Shown piece after piece: positions 8,999-16,907 of a stretch of DNA of 37,203 nucleotides. Both the position numbers and the translations under genes were made by a program. How positions within the stretch are numbered: the first letter of the stretch is position 1; each line of letters begins with the position of its first letter. Source of the stretch: an uncultured Prevotellaceae bacterium (GTDB lineage Bacteria > Bacteroidota > Bacteroidia > Bacteroidales > Bacteroidaceae); NCBI GenBank assembly GCA_900320435.1, contig ONSH01000005.1:1-37203 (forward strand). The letters run 5' to 3'. A model generated the notes under the pieces. The model made no database searches. It saw only the letters and a list, made by a program, of their open reading frames with translations, and was not told the DNA's origin.

Positions 8999-9046
8999 TG
9001 CAGCAGAGCTGCTGCATCACTGCTGCATCACCGCTGCATCACCGCT
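8999..9046. repeat. GCAGCAG palindrome plus 11-bp tandem repeat
   Basis: Directly after the methylase stop, 8999-9016 is an 18-bp inverted repeat (TGCAGCAG, AG, CTGCTGCA). It runs into an 11-bp unit GCTGCATCAC(T/C) present three times (9011-9021, 9022-9032, 9033-9043) plus 3 bp. CTGCTG at 8988-8993 offers a competing stem partner. No T-run follows, so it is not a classical terminator. Confidence 0.8.
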
Positions 9047-9136
9047 ATTGACTCGAAAGAAACACGAGAGATGAACGAGAACTGAACTAAAACTGAGCGA
9101 TAAGTGCAGTTTTACCAACATTTTTTCTGAAATAAT

Positions 9137-9167
9137 GTTGTAATTTTAAGATTTTTTCATATTTTTG
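9137..9167 (+). promoter_or_regulatory. Predicted promoter of the OMP array
   Basis: A -33 TTG (9138-9140) is followed after 19 bp by TATTTTTG (9160-9167), a full match to the Bacteroidota TTTG-N19-TAnnTTTG pattern. It lies 54 nt before the first OMP gene. It is one of the best-formed promoters in the window, fitting abundant outer-membrane proteins. The rest of 8997-9221 holds the repeat cluster and no gene. Confidence 0.72.
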
Positions 9168-9221
9168 CAATTGAAATCGTTTATCAAATTCACGTGAACC
9201 ACATTCAGTAAACGAATAATT

Positions 9222-9932
9222 ATGAAAAAATTCCTCATTCTTTTGACATTTGCAGCAGCCGCACTCGGCGCACAGGCCAAGCTCGGCTACATGCGCACTT
9301 CACTCGGTTACACCCCGCTTTACCTCTCGTCGAACGCCGCAGGCGGATTCTCTCCGACACTGCACGGCGGATCGGTGAACTTCGCCCTCGGCATCAAGAC
9401 CTACAAGAACCTCTTCATCGAGGCCGGCGCCGGTATTCAGGTCAACGGAGGCACCGGAGCCAGCTTCATTGACGATGCTGCCCAAACCGACCCCACCAGC
9501 ATCTCCTTTATTGACGATCTGCTCAACACCTCCACCGTGATGGTGCGCCTCAACGTGCCCGTCAACCTCACCTACCGCTTCGAGTTCGCCAAGATCTTCG
9601 CCGTAGCACCCTATGCCGGCCTGAACTTCGGCTTCAACCTCTACGCCTACAGCGGCGAGAGTCTGTTCAGCCGCAGCGGCGACGTCATCACCGACAGCTT
9701 CGGCATGCAGTACACCTACAACCCCAAGCGCTTCCAGATGGGCTGGCAGGCCGGCGTCAACTTCAGCGTGATCGGCATCACCGTCGGCGTGGGCTATCAG
9801 GGCAACTTCTCCTCCTTCGACAGCAGAGAATACCTGCCCCAATTCCAACAGGACGCCATCAACACCTACGGCACCGACACGCCCAAGATCAGCATGGGCA
9901 ACCTTGTTGTCAGCCTGGGCTGGGGATTCTGA
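9222..9932 (+). CDS. Outer-membrane beta-barrel protein, array member 1
   Basis: Small porin-like outer-membrane protein of unknown ligand. The 236-aa product has a signal peptide (MKKFLILLTFAAAALGAQA, cleavage about 19/20), alternating hydrophobic strands and a C-terminal Phe in SLGWGF, as expected of a BAM-recognised beta-signal. It is the most divergent of the four array members but shares the central blocks VRLNVPVNLTYRF and APYAGLNFGFNLY and a later RFQMGWQAGVNF block with them. It has the longest insertions between strands, consistent with extracellular loops. It is the first gene after the predicted promoter. I cannot assign a transport or adhesion role. Confidence 0.82.
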   Translation: MKKFLILLTFAAAALGAQAKLGYMRTSLGYTPLYLSSNAAGGFSPTLHGGSVNFALGIKTYKNLFIEAGAGIQVNGGTGASFIDDAAQTDPTSISFIDDLLNTSTVMVRLNVPVNLTYRFEFAKIFAVAPYAGLNFGFNLYAYSGESLFSRSGDVITDSFGMQYTYNPKRFQMGWQAGVNFSVIGITVGVGYQGNFSSFDSREYLPQFQQDAINTYGTDTPKISMGNLVVSLGWGF

Positions 9933-9999
9933 TGACATAAACAAAAAGGATTTGACTTATAAACCATTTATTCATTAACCATTTAAAGTATTTAAAGTT

Positions 10000-10563
10000 A
10001 TGAAAAAGGTTCTCGTTTTGTTGGCCGTATTGGCTATGACTGTTGGCGCCAGCGCCAAAGGTTTTAATGACTACAACCGCGTAGAACTCGGCTACAGCCC
10101 CATGTTCGCCACCGGCGGCACCATGCACGGCTTTGAGGCTGCCTATGCCCGCGGCTTCCATCTGAGTCAGAAACACCCCATGTATATTGAGACCGGCGGT
10201 CGCCTGGCCTACAGAGGCGCCACGGAGACCAATTTCCTCCGTCTCACCGTACCCGTTGACTTCACCTGGCGCTTCACCGTGGGTCGCAGCGGCAACTTCA
10301 AGATCTCTCCCTACAGCGGCTTCACCTTCAACATCAACCTGCTGTACGATGTATTCGACCAGAATCAGTTTAAAGACCCCTACGGCGGCAACCGCTTCCA
10401 GGTAGGTTGGGAAGTAGGCTCCAAGTTCAACTACAAGGCTTTCGTTTGGGGTATCGGCTTCAATGTAGACTTCAATCCTCTCGTAAGCTTCGACAACGTT
10501 TGGCTCGGTGGAGTAAACACCTACACCAGCAACCTGTTCATCAGCGCAGGCTACGAGTTCTAA
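10000..10563 (+). CDS. Outer-membrane beta-barrel protein, array member 2
   Basis: Second array member, 187 aa and the shortest. The signal peptide is MKKVLVLLAVLAMTVGASA; the mature part begins KGFNDYNRVELGYSPMF and ends AGYEF with C-terminal Phe. It shares with members 3 and 4 the blocks DYNRVE-GY-PMF, RGFHLSQKHPMYIE, LRLTVPVDFTWRF and ISPYSGFTFNINLLYD, and a later NRFQVGWEVG block. The 67-bp gap upstream contains short direct repeats (ACCATTTA twice at 9963-9984, TTTAAAGT twice at 9982-9998) and no clear TAnnTTTG. It looks like a tandem-duplication product with the smallest loops. Confidence 0.82.
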   Translation: MKKVLVLLAVLAMTVGASAKGFNDYNRVELGYSPMFATGGTMHGFEAAYARGFHLSQKHPMYIETGGRLAYRGATETNFLRLTVPVDFTWRFTVGRSGNFKISPYSGFTFNINLLYDVFDQNQFKDPYGGNRFQVGWEVGSKFNYKAFVWGIGFNVDFNPLVSFDNVWLGGVNTYTSNLFISAGYEF

Positions 10564-10593
10564 GTTTCATAAAAGATTAAAACATATTCAACT

Positions 10594-11289
10594 ATGAAAA
10601 AGATTTTTGCTCTTTTGGCCGTATTGGCCATGACCCTCGGCGTTAACGCCCAAAACCGCCCGGGTGCAGGCAAGGACTACAATCGCGTAGAGATTTACTA
10701 TGCTCCCATGTTTGTCGACAATTTTAATACCCGATCAAACAGGTTCAATAATTGGAGCACAAGCTCTATGACGGCCCACGGCTTCAAAGCCGGTTACACA
10801 CACGGCTTCCACCTGAGCAAGAAGTGGCCCATGTTCATCGAAGCCGGTGCCAATCTCCAATACAACCACAAGACACATGAGGATGCGGAATTTGACGAAG
10901 ACGGCAACTTGTATGACGTGTCAGTTAAATACCTGCGCCTGAACATCCCCGTTGCCTTCACCTGGCGCTTTGCTGTCGGCAGCAAGAAGTTGTGGAAAAT
11001 CAGCCCCTACACCGGTTTCAATTTCGGCATCAACCTGTTGTACAAGGCTAACGACAGAAACATGTTCAAATTCGTTGAAGAGTACGGCAGCATAGTTGGT
11101 TACACAGACGATGACTATAGCGCCGAGCGTTTCCAGTTCGGTCTGATTGAAGGTGTCAACTTCACCTACAAGTGCTGGAACTTCGGTTTGAACTACGTGA
11201 TTGACTTGATGCCTATGGAAAAATCCAAGACCCTCGGCATCAACAACTACTCTGGCACCTTCGCTATAGGCGTAGGCTACGAGTTCTAA
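10594..11289 (+). CDS. Outer-membrane beta-barrel protein, array member 3
   Basis: Third array member, 231 aa. The signal peptide is MKKIFALLAVLAMTLGVNA and its DNA is very close to that of member 2 over the first 60 bp. Compared with member 2 it has three insertions at probable loop positions: an Asn/Ser/Thr-rich segment after PMF, an acidic segment (EDAEFDEDGN) and another acidic segment (GYTDDDYSAE). Shared blocks include HGFHLSKKWPMFIEAG, LRLNIPVAFTWRF and ISPYTGFNFGINLLY; it ends GVGYEF. It begins 30 bp after member 2. The pattern of conserved strands and variable loops supports surface exposure. Confidence 0.83.
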   Translation: MKKIFALLAVLAMTLGVNAQNRPGAGKDYNRVEIYYAPMFVDNFNTRSNRFNNWSTSSMTAHGFKAGYTHGFHLSKKWPMFIEAGANLQYNHKTHEDAEFDEDGNLYDVSVKYLRLNIPVAFTWRFAVGSKKLWKISPYTGFNFGINLLYKANDRNMFKFVEEYGSIVGYTDDDYSAERFQFGLIEGVNFTYKCWNFGLNYVIDLMPMEKSKTLGINNYSGTFAIGVGYEF

Positions 11290-11319
11290 GTCATTCAGGA
11301 TAAACCCGTTAAGTCAACA

Positions 11320-11934
11320 ATGAAAAAAGTTCTCGTACTTTTGGCCGTTGTGACGCTTGCAGTCTCGACTGCAAGCGCCAACAAACTTGCCGGCGAAGAC
11401 TACAACCGCGTGGAAGTCGGCTACGCACCCATGTTCATGAGCGACATGTTCTATTGGGGCAATCCCTGGTCCACAGCGCATGGCGTCACGGGCGGATACA
11501 CCCGCGGCATCCATCTGAGCAAAAAGTGGCCCATGTATATCGAAGTGAGCGGCATGGTGCAGTACAACCACAGGTACAAAAGCAGCATCGACACCTCTCT
11601 GGATCTGTTGCGCCTGAACATCCCCGTGTCGTTCACGTGGCGCTTCACCCTCGGCAGCAGGAAGCTGTTTACGATCGCCCCGTATATCGGCCTGAACTTC
11701 GGCATCAACATGCTCTACAACATGAACGGCGACAATCAGTTCGACGACAACGACGACATCTACTCTGCGAACCGCTTCCAGCTCGGCATGGTGGAGGGTC
11801 TCAACCTCACCTACAAGAGATGGAACGCCGGCATCGGCTACGTCCTGGACTTCATGCCTCTGGACAAGTCGGACCTCTACAATGTGACCAACACCGGAGG
11901 ATCGCTGGTAGTCAGAGTCGGCTACGAATTCTGA
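11320..11934 (+). CDS. Outer-membrane beta-barrel protein, array member 4
   Basis: Fourth array member, 204 aa. The signal peptide is MKKVLVLLAVVTLAVSTASA. It shares EDYNRVEVGYAPMF, RGIHLSKKWPMYIEVSG, LRLNIPVSFTWRF, LGSRKLFTIAPY and NRFQLGMVEGLNLTYK with member 3 and ends RVGYEF. Acidic residues again cluster in one loop (NGDNQFDDNDD). It starts 30 bp after member 3, the same spacing as between members 2 and 3, and is followed at once by a strong terminator at 11962-11993, so it closes the array transcript. Confidence 0.83.
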   Translation: MKKVLVLLAVVTLAVSTASANKLAGEDYNRVEVGYAPMFMSDMFYWGNPWSTAHGVTGGYTRGIHLSKKWPMYIEVSGMVQYNHRYKSSIDTSLDLLRLNIPVSFTWRFTLGSRKLFTIAPYIGLNFGINMLYNMNGDNQFDDNDDIYSANRFQLGMVEGLNLTYKRWNAGIGYVLDFMPLDKSDLYNVTNTGGSLVVRVGYEF

Positions 11935-11948
11935 AAAGAGTTGATTGC

Positions 11949-12293
11949 TTAAACTTTAAAGAACACCCGAATCGGACATTCGGGTGTTTCTTTTTCTGCC
12001 ACAAGCTTGCCCGTATCCGTGAAGCCGGCCTTCTGCATCACACGCAGAGAGGCCTCGTTGTCGGCATAACAGTTGCAAAACAGGACCGCAAAACCCTCCT
12101 CGCGCAGCAGCTTCTCGCTGACGCGCCTCAACGCCTCAGAGGCCAATCCGCGACGGCGATAGGCCTCATCCACGCGATACGAAATCTCGGCCATGCGGCC
12201 GTCGCATTCGGAAGAAGGTGACGACTCGAAAGCCGTCACCTCCCCTACCTGTATGCCGTCGCATTCAATCGGAAACAACAAACTTCTTCCCAT
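11949..12293 (-). CDS. GNAT acetyltransferase, N-terminally truncated (possible remnant)
   Basis: C-terminal part of a GCN5-related N-acetyltransferase, RimJ/RimL-like. It shows the acetyl-CoA-binding motif A (YRRRGLASEALRRV) and motif B (NEASLRVMQKAGF). The chosen ATG at 12293 gives 114 aa, but recognisable GNAT sequence begins only at GIQVGEVTAF. The first 60-70 residues of a normal GNAT (beta1 to beta3, acceptor-binding helices) are absent because the frame upstream overlaps the 3' end of the BNR-4 gene by 29 bp and there is only its shadow. Either this is a broken gene or a short product is made. The last codons form the terminator hairpin of the convergent OMP array. The exact start is uncertain; the substrate is unknown. 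Confidence 0.6.
   Translation of the reverse strand: MGRSLLFPIECDGIQVGEVTAFESSPSSECDGRMAEISYRVDEAYRRRGLASEALRRVSEKLLREEGFAVLFCNCYADNEASLRVMQKAGFTDTGKLVAEKETPECPIRVFFKV
11962..11993 (+). terminator. Rho-independent terminator of the OMP array
   Basis: An 11-bp perfect stem AACACCCGAAT (11962-11972) / ATTCGGGTGTT (11978-11988) with loop CGGAC is followed by TCTTTTT. It lies 27 bp after the last OMP stop and inside the final codons of the convergent GNAT frame. The minus-strand side has only a poor T-run. Confidence 0.85.
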
Positions 12294-15200
12294 CGCGGAT
12301 ATAAATGCCCGGCTTGTCGGCCGACACACGGCGTCCGGACATATCATACGTAGCGCCCTCCGCGCCTGAAACGCCATTCTCTCCACGCACAAGATTCACC
12401 TTCGTCGGCGTGTAGACAAAGCGGAAGTTGTCAAATCCGCCGAACTTCTCGTTGCCGTTCGACGTATGGTTGTTCTCCAGGCCAATACGCACGGTCTTCT
12501 CGCCGTCGGTCTCAAACGAGAGAGAAGCCGTCTGCCAATAGTCCTGATTGGAAGGCGGAGTGGCCGTGACGCGAGCGGCATCACCCACTTTGGCGTAGAT
12601 GATGACATCACCGCCGCTGCCGCTGCGCCACACGTCGGCCGTCATCGTATATTTCCCCTCCGGCAGCTTCACGTCCTGATAGAGTCCGATGACGGAAGTG
12701 CCCCACTTTTGACGGATCCAGTAGCTCTTGCTGCCACAACGGGCAGCATCCGCCTTCGTGGCAAAAAAGCTGCTGTATTGGAGATCGCCTGTCGTGAGGG
12801 CGGTGATATCGTTTTCATTGTTGTTGGTGTAGCTCACTTTCCAGCCCTCAGGGATGTAGATGGCGCGGTCGCTGGTGACACCGCTGCCGGACATCACGCT
12901 GTAGCTCTCTTCGAAATCGGGATTGACGAGACTGGTGGGAAGATCTTCCTCTTCATAGGGCAGATCCTGCAGCTGACAGATTTCCTTGCGCGTCAGCTTC
13001 ACATCGTAGAGCATCAGGTCCTTGATGATGCCGCAGAAGTCCTGGTTGTCGTTGGCAACACTGGTGTCCCACCACTGGGTGCGTCCGATGTAGTTGCGCG
13101 TGTCTTTGGCCAGAAGATACAGCATATAGGCCTCATTCAGATTGGCGCCTCCGGACACATTTTCCTCGCCGTCAATATAGATGTACGTGGTGTGCGTGTC
13201 GGCGTCATAGGAAACGGCGAGCTTGGTCTCCGTGTTGGCCTTCAGCTGCGTCGTCGCATTCACCATCGTGGTCGTGCCGCCGTTGTATTTGATGCCGGCA
13301 GAGAGAGGATTGGCCCTCAGAAACAGGCTGTTGCCCGAGGCCGAACCGAAGTCGTAGATGCGGGGCATTCCCGTGAGGCGATTGGCCTTCACGGTGACGA
13401 GAAAGGTGAAAGAACGCAATCCGTCGAGCAATCCTTCTTCTGCAAGACCGTATTTGTTGGTGGGGAATCCGCTGGCGGTATTGCCCGTGAGATCCAACGA
13501 TTCTGCCAAAGCGTAACGCAGGTTTTTGGTGATGTCGCGGACAGGCACTTTCACGTCGAACACACGCTCCCCGTCACCCACAATAGCCGTGAGTCTCACC
13601 TCGGTGTCGCTCTTCTTCGGCCTCAGTATGCCGGAAGTACTGATGACGCTTTCATCGGAAGACGTCCACTGCACGTTCTGCCCGAACGAAACCGTGGGCA
13701 GCACGAGATCGGTGCGTGCCTCCTCCGGAATCTGAAGCGCTTCAAGAGCTGTTCCTTCCATCGATGCAGAGACCAGCTGCTGCACCTCCAGAGGGCTGGC
13801 GGCCTTGCTGTAAGTAGCGGCTGCGATGCACGTGTGGTTGAAGCCTTCGCCGCGAACGAGCAGATTGTCGAAATCGAGCCCCTCGATGTCAACGACCTGA
13901 TCCACAAGGCCGTTGCGATAAACGGCGAGCCTCTGACCGTCGTAGGTCATGGTCAGCACCCATGCGGGCATCTTGGTGGGATGATTGTCGCCGCTGGTGC
14001 CCGAACTCTGCGTCGCCCAATCGTCACTGGTGAGCAAGCGGTTCTGGCTCCGGTATGTTGTGCCGTTGACGGTCAACACAGGATACGACGAACTGCCGTC
14101 AAGGGAATACGTGAAATTGCCGTCGTCGGATTTCACGATGACGCCCTCGTATTGTGCCGTATTCATCGCAATGGCCATATTCAGCGTGCGATTTGCCTTC
14201 AGGCAGGTGCAGTCGACCATATACGGCGAGAGGTCGGAAACGCTTTCCTCCCAATTGTGATTGCTGTAGACGGCCGTAGGATAGCCCAAGGGGTAACCCT
14301 GCTTCACGATCCAATAGTAGTAGTCGCCCTGCATCCACACCAGTCTCAGAGGACTGTTTTTCGAGCCGGGAATGACATACGGACGGGCATTGTTCTTCGG
14401 TGAATTCTGAGTGATTTGCTGCGAGCCGGACACAGTGCCCTCGTCATTGACGGTGTATTTCCAGATCTCATACACGCCGTCCTTGTTATACTGACCGTCA
14501 GTCGTCGGGATGCTGAGATAGAGGTCGTTGATGTTGTCGGGATCCAAAGCCATGCCGCCGCTGTAGCACTTCTCCGTGGAGTTCCAATTCTGATGGAATG
14601 CATGGCCTCCATACTGCACCCATGTGTTTTTCCACGAAGAACCGTTCCAACGGGCATACCAATAGACGTGCGAGGTCTTGGCGTCGTCGATGTGAGGATA
14701 GGCAATGACGGGATGCTCGTCGGCGTCGAGGGCAATCTGCCACACCCAGTTGCGGATGTTGGCCGACTTGTCCACAATAGTGGCGGGATACTGGCTGGCA
14801 TACGAGTCCGTCTTGCTGACATTGAACACCCCGCTGCTGATCACGCTCAATTGCGTGCCGTTGAGGTCGCGCAGGATGGGACCGTTGCCGTGATTGATGT
14901 CAATCACGTTGAAGTAGAGCCAGTTGGGCATCTCGTTGTCAGGATGCCCGGTGGTGTAGGAGACATAAATCTTATCCTTGCCGTTGCTCTGATACTTGGC
15001 GTAAGGACGCGCGCCGGTGGACTGCACGATCTGCTTCGGGCCAAAATCGAACGAGCAGTTGTCGTTGGCGTCGGGCATCGTGAGACGCGCGATGGTGGGA
15101 TGCCAGTTGATGCCGCGCCAGCAGAGATAGATGTGCTCGGGATCGTCGCTCAGGATAAAGGGCGAAGGATAGGTCGTATTGTTGGCCGTAGCCAGATACT

Positions 15201-15630
15201 TCTCGTCGCCCAATTGGCTGATGTCACCGGGCTTTTTCGATATACGGTACCAAATCTTGGGCTCATCCGTGTGGCGTGTGTAGAAGATCATCACACGCTC
15301 GTCGGGCAAGACGATGAAGGTGGGGTTGTTATGGTCGTCGGGCTGAAAACACGAGCGTACAAGAACGTCCGTCTTGCGCTGCTTCAGCCAGTCGTACTGC
15401 GTCGCTTTGACATTGCCGTGCACATCGATGTAACCGATGTAGGTCATCTTGACGGTGCCGGCAGCATTTTCATAGTGTGTGGCACGCGGATCGGCAAACC
15501 AACACCAGGCTCCCTCGGAAGCCACCAGATTTGAAGCCTCTGCCTTGAGACCGAAGCCGAAGATACTACACACTAACGACGCCTTTAATAGCAGGCCAAG
15601 GGTCATAACCCTCCAGTTGGAAATCTTCAT
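12265..15630 (-). CDS. Secreted BNR-4 repeat / LamG multidomain protein, probable polysaccharide-active enzyme
   Basis: Large secreted protein (1121 aa). A signal peptide ([19 protein letters not shown]... to about residue 33) is followed by a BNR-4-type beta-propeller of about 400 residues ([38 protein letters not shown] read at its start), a first LamG-like segment (about 445-630), an atrophied bacterial Ig-like segment ([19 protein letters not shown]), a second LamG domain (about 720-890), a galactose-binding-like module (about 900-1075) and a tail TYDMSGRRV...[14 protein letters not shown] resembling short T9SS C-terminal signals. BNR-4 proteins include some polysaccharide lyases such as ulvan lyases; the substrate here is unknown. 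The start at 15630 is preferred because the signal peptide needs it, yet it lies 65 bp inside thyA. No SusC/SusD genes adjoin it. Confidence 0.85.
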   Translation of the reverse strand: MKISNWRVMTLGLLLKASLVCSIFGFGLKAEASNLVASEGAWCWFADPRATHYENAAGTVKMTYIGYIDVHGNVKATQYDWLKQRKTDVLVRSCFQPDDHNNPTFIVLPDERVMIFYTRHTDEPKIWYRISKKPGDISQLGDEKYLATANNTTYPSPFILSDDPEHIYLCWRGINWHPTIARLTMPDANDNCSFDFGPKQIVQSTGARPYAKYQSNGKDKIYVSYTTGHPDNEMPNWLYFNVIDINHGNGPILRDLNGTQLSVISSGVFNVSKTDSYASQYPATIVDKSANIRNWVWQIALDADEHPVIAYPHIDDAKTSHVYWYARWNGSSWKNTWVQYGGHAFHQNWNSTEKCYSGGMALDPDNINDLYLSIPTTDGQYNKDGVYEIWKYTVNDEGTVSGSQQITQNSPKNNARPYVIPGSKNSPLRLVWMQGDYYYWIVKQGYPLGYPTAVYSNHNWEESVSDLSPYMVDCTCLKANRTLNMAIAMNTAQYEGVIVKSDDGNFTYSLDGSSSYPVLTVNGTTYRSQNRLLTSDDWATQSSGTSGDNHPTKMPAWVLTMTYDGQRLAVYRNGLVDQVVDIEGLDFDNLLVRGEGFNHTCIAAATYSKAASPLEVQQLVSASMEGTALEALQIPEEARTDLVLPTVSFGQNVQWTSSDESVISTSGILRPKKSDTEVRLTAIVGDGERVFDVKVPVRDITKNLRYALAESLDLTGNTASGFPTNKYGLAEEGLLDGLRSFTFLVTVKANRLTGMPRIYDFGSASGNSLFLRANPLSAGIKYNGGTTTMVNATTQLKANTETKLAVSYDADTHTTYIYIDGEENVSGGANLNEAYMLYLLAKDTRNYIGRTQWWDTSVANDNQDFCGIIKDLMLYDVKLTRKEICQLQDLPYEEEDLPTSLVNPDFEESYSVMSGSGVTSDRAIYIPEGWKVSYTNNNENDITALTTGDLQYSSFFATKADAARCGSKSYWIRQKWGTSVIGLYQDVKLPEGKYTMTADVWRSGSGGDVIIYAKVGDAARVTATPPSNQDYWQTASLSFETDGEKTVRIGLENNHTSNGNEKFGGFDNFRFVYTPTKVNLVRGENGVSGAEGATYDMSGRRVSADKPGIYIRDGKKFVVSD

Positions 15631-16363
15631 ATTTAAAGTCAAAAATGTTTTTCACGTCGGGATTAAGGATCATGCGGGGAAGAGGACGAGGCTCGCGCGA
15701 GAGTTGCTCGCGAATCTGGTCCATGTGGTTGAGATAGATGTGCGTGTCGCCCGTCGTGTGGATGAAATCACCGGGCTCCAGGCCGCACACCTGCGCCATC
15801 ATCATACAAAGCAATGCATAAGAGGCAATGTTGAACGGCACGCCGAGGAAAGTGTCGGCCGAACGCTGGTAGAGCTGCAACGAGAGCTTGCCGTTAGCCA
15901 CATAAAACTGGAAAAAGGCATGACACGGCGGCAGATTCATGTTGGGCAAATCCGCCACATTCCAGGCGCTCACGATGATGCGACGGCAGTTGGGGTCACG
16001 CTTGATGGTGTCGACGGCATTTTGAATCTGGTCGATGAAACCGCCGTTGTAATCGGGCCACGAGCGCCACTGATAGCCGTAGATATGACCGAGATCGCCC
16101 GTTTCCGGATCAGCCCATTCGTTCCAAATGCGCACACCCCGCTCCTGCAACCAATGCGCATTGGTGTCGCCGCGCAGAAACCACAACAGCTCATAGATGA
16201 TGCTCTTCAGATGGACCTTCTTCGTCGTAAGAAGAGGGAAGCCGTCCTGAAGATTGAAGCGCATCTGATGTCCGAATATGCTGACGGTGCCGGTGCCGGT
16301 GCGATCGCTCTTCTCGACACCCTCGTCCAATATGCGTTGCAACAAGTCAAGATATTGCTTCAT
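15566..16363 (-). CDS. thyA: Thymidylate synthase ThyA
   Basis: Makes dTMP from dUMP with methylene-tetrahydrofolate as methyl donor, leaving dihydrofolate for FolA. The 265-aa protein (E. coli 264) has the nucleophile Cys147 in [10 protein letters not shown], the phosphate-binding RTGTGT near 21-26, [22 protein letters not shown] and the C-terminal [13 protein letters not shown]. It starts 17 bp inside the 3' end of folA, so both enzymes of the cycle are coupled. Its own last 65 bp also encode, in another frame, the signal peptide of the BNR-4 protein. The protein itself looks complete. Confidence 0.98.
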   Translation of the reverse strand: MKQYLDLLQRILDEGVEKSDRTGTGTVSIFGHQMRFNLQDGFPLLTTKKVHLKSIIYELLWFLRGDTNAHWLQERGVRIWNEWADPETGDLGHIYGYQWRSWPDYNGGFIDQIQNAVDTIKRDPNCRRIIVSAWNVADLPNMNLPPCHAFFQFYVANGKLSLQLYQRSADTFLGVPFNIASYALLCMMMAQVCGLEPGDFIHTTGDTHIYLNHMDQIREQLSREPRPLPRMILNPDVKNIFDFKYEDFQLEGYDPWPAIKGVVSV

Positions 16364-16844
16364 AATCTGAAAATTTAAAGTCGTACTGATGACGCTCGTC
16401 CTTCGAATGCAGTTCCTCCTTCACAAGACGGAATCGGTCGCGATAAGCCGGGAAAAAGGCGTCAGCCTCTTTCGGCGTGTCCTCCACCTCTGTCAGATAA
16501 AGTCTTTGGGCCAGAGGCAATGCCGCACGGTAGAGGCTCTCTCCGCCGATGACAAACACATCCTCGTCCACCCCACACGATGAGAGTGCCTCCTCCAGAG
16601 AAGCATAGACGTCGCAGCCGGGAAAGAGCCCGGCCGCATCCGCCCTTCTCGTCAGCACCACATTACGCCGATTGGGAAGAGCGCCCTTGGGAAGACTCTC
16701 GAAGGTCTTGCGGCCCATGATGATGGTGTGGCCCGTCGTGAGCGCCTTGAAACGCTTCAAATCGTCCGGGAGCCAATAGATGAGCTTGTTATGAAAGCCG
16801 ATGGCCAAATTCTCTGCTACTGCAGCTATAAGGTTCAGTGTCAT
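16347..16844 (-). CDS. folA: Dihydrofolate reductase FolA
   Basis: Reduces dihydrofolate to tetrahydrofolate with NADPH; target of trimethoprim. The 165-aa protein has the N-terminal strand [14 protein letters not shown], the [10 protein letters not shown] region with the active-site acid (Asp28, matching E. coli Asp27), the NADPH motif [22 protein letters not shown] and [17 protein letters not shown]. The ATG at 16844 cannot be moved downstream without losing the first strand. It lies only 5 nt after a perfect -7 element, so the mRNA may be leaderless. It is the first gene of folA-thyA, likely followed by the BNR-4 gene. Confidence 0.97.
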   Translation of the reverse strand: MTLNLIAAVAENLAIGFHNKLIYWLPDDLKRFKALTTGHTIIMGRKTFESLPKGALPNRRNVVLTRRADAAGLFPGCDVYASLEEALSSCGVDEDVFVIGGESLYRAALPLAQRLYLTEVEDTPKEADAFFPAYRDRFRLVKEELHSKDERHQYDFKFSDYEAIS

Positions 16845-16849
16845 GGCTG

Positions 16850-16880
16850 CAAATATACGATTTTTTTATCTATTATCCCA
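16850..16880 (-). promoter_or_regulatory. Predicted promoter of folA-thyA, giving a leaderless or near-leaderless mRNA
   Basis: The minus strand reads TATATTTG at 16857-16850, an exact TAnnTTTG match. Only CAGCC separates it from the folA ATG. The -33 region (around TGTGGG) is weak. Transcription would begin at or within a few bases of the start codon. Confidence 0.62.
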
Positions 16881-16907
16881 CATCTGTCCGACATCAGAAC
16901 AGACTTT

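Noticed and set aside
6282-11934. Mla genes and OMP array as one new lipid-transport system
   Set aside because: The OMP array has its own promoter, lies after an unrelated rRNA methylase, and nothing in the barrels resembles MlaA or MCE proteins; adjacency alone is not enough.
12466-14403. 645-codon open frame opposite the BNR-4 gene
   Set aside because: The minus strand has continuous domain structure, a signal peptide and a C-terminal signal; the plus frame resembles no protein.
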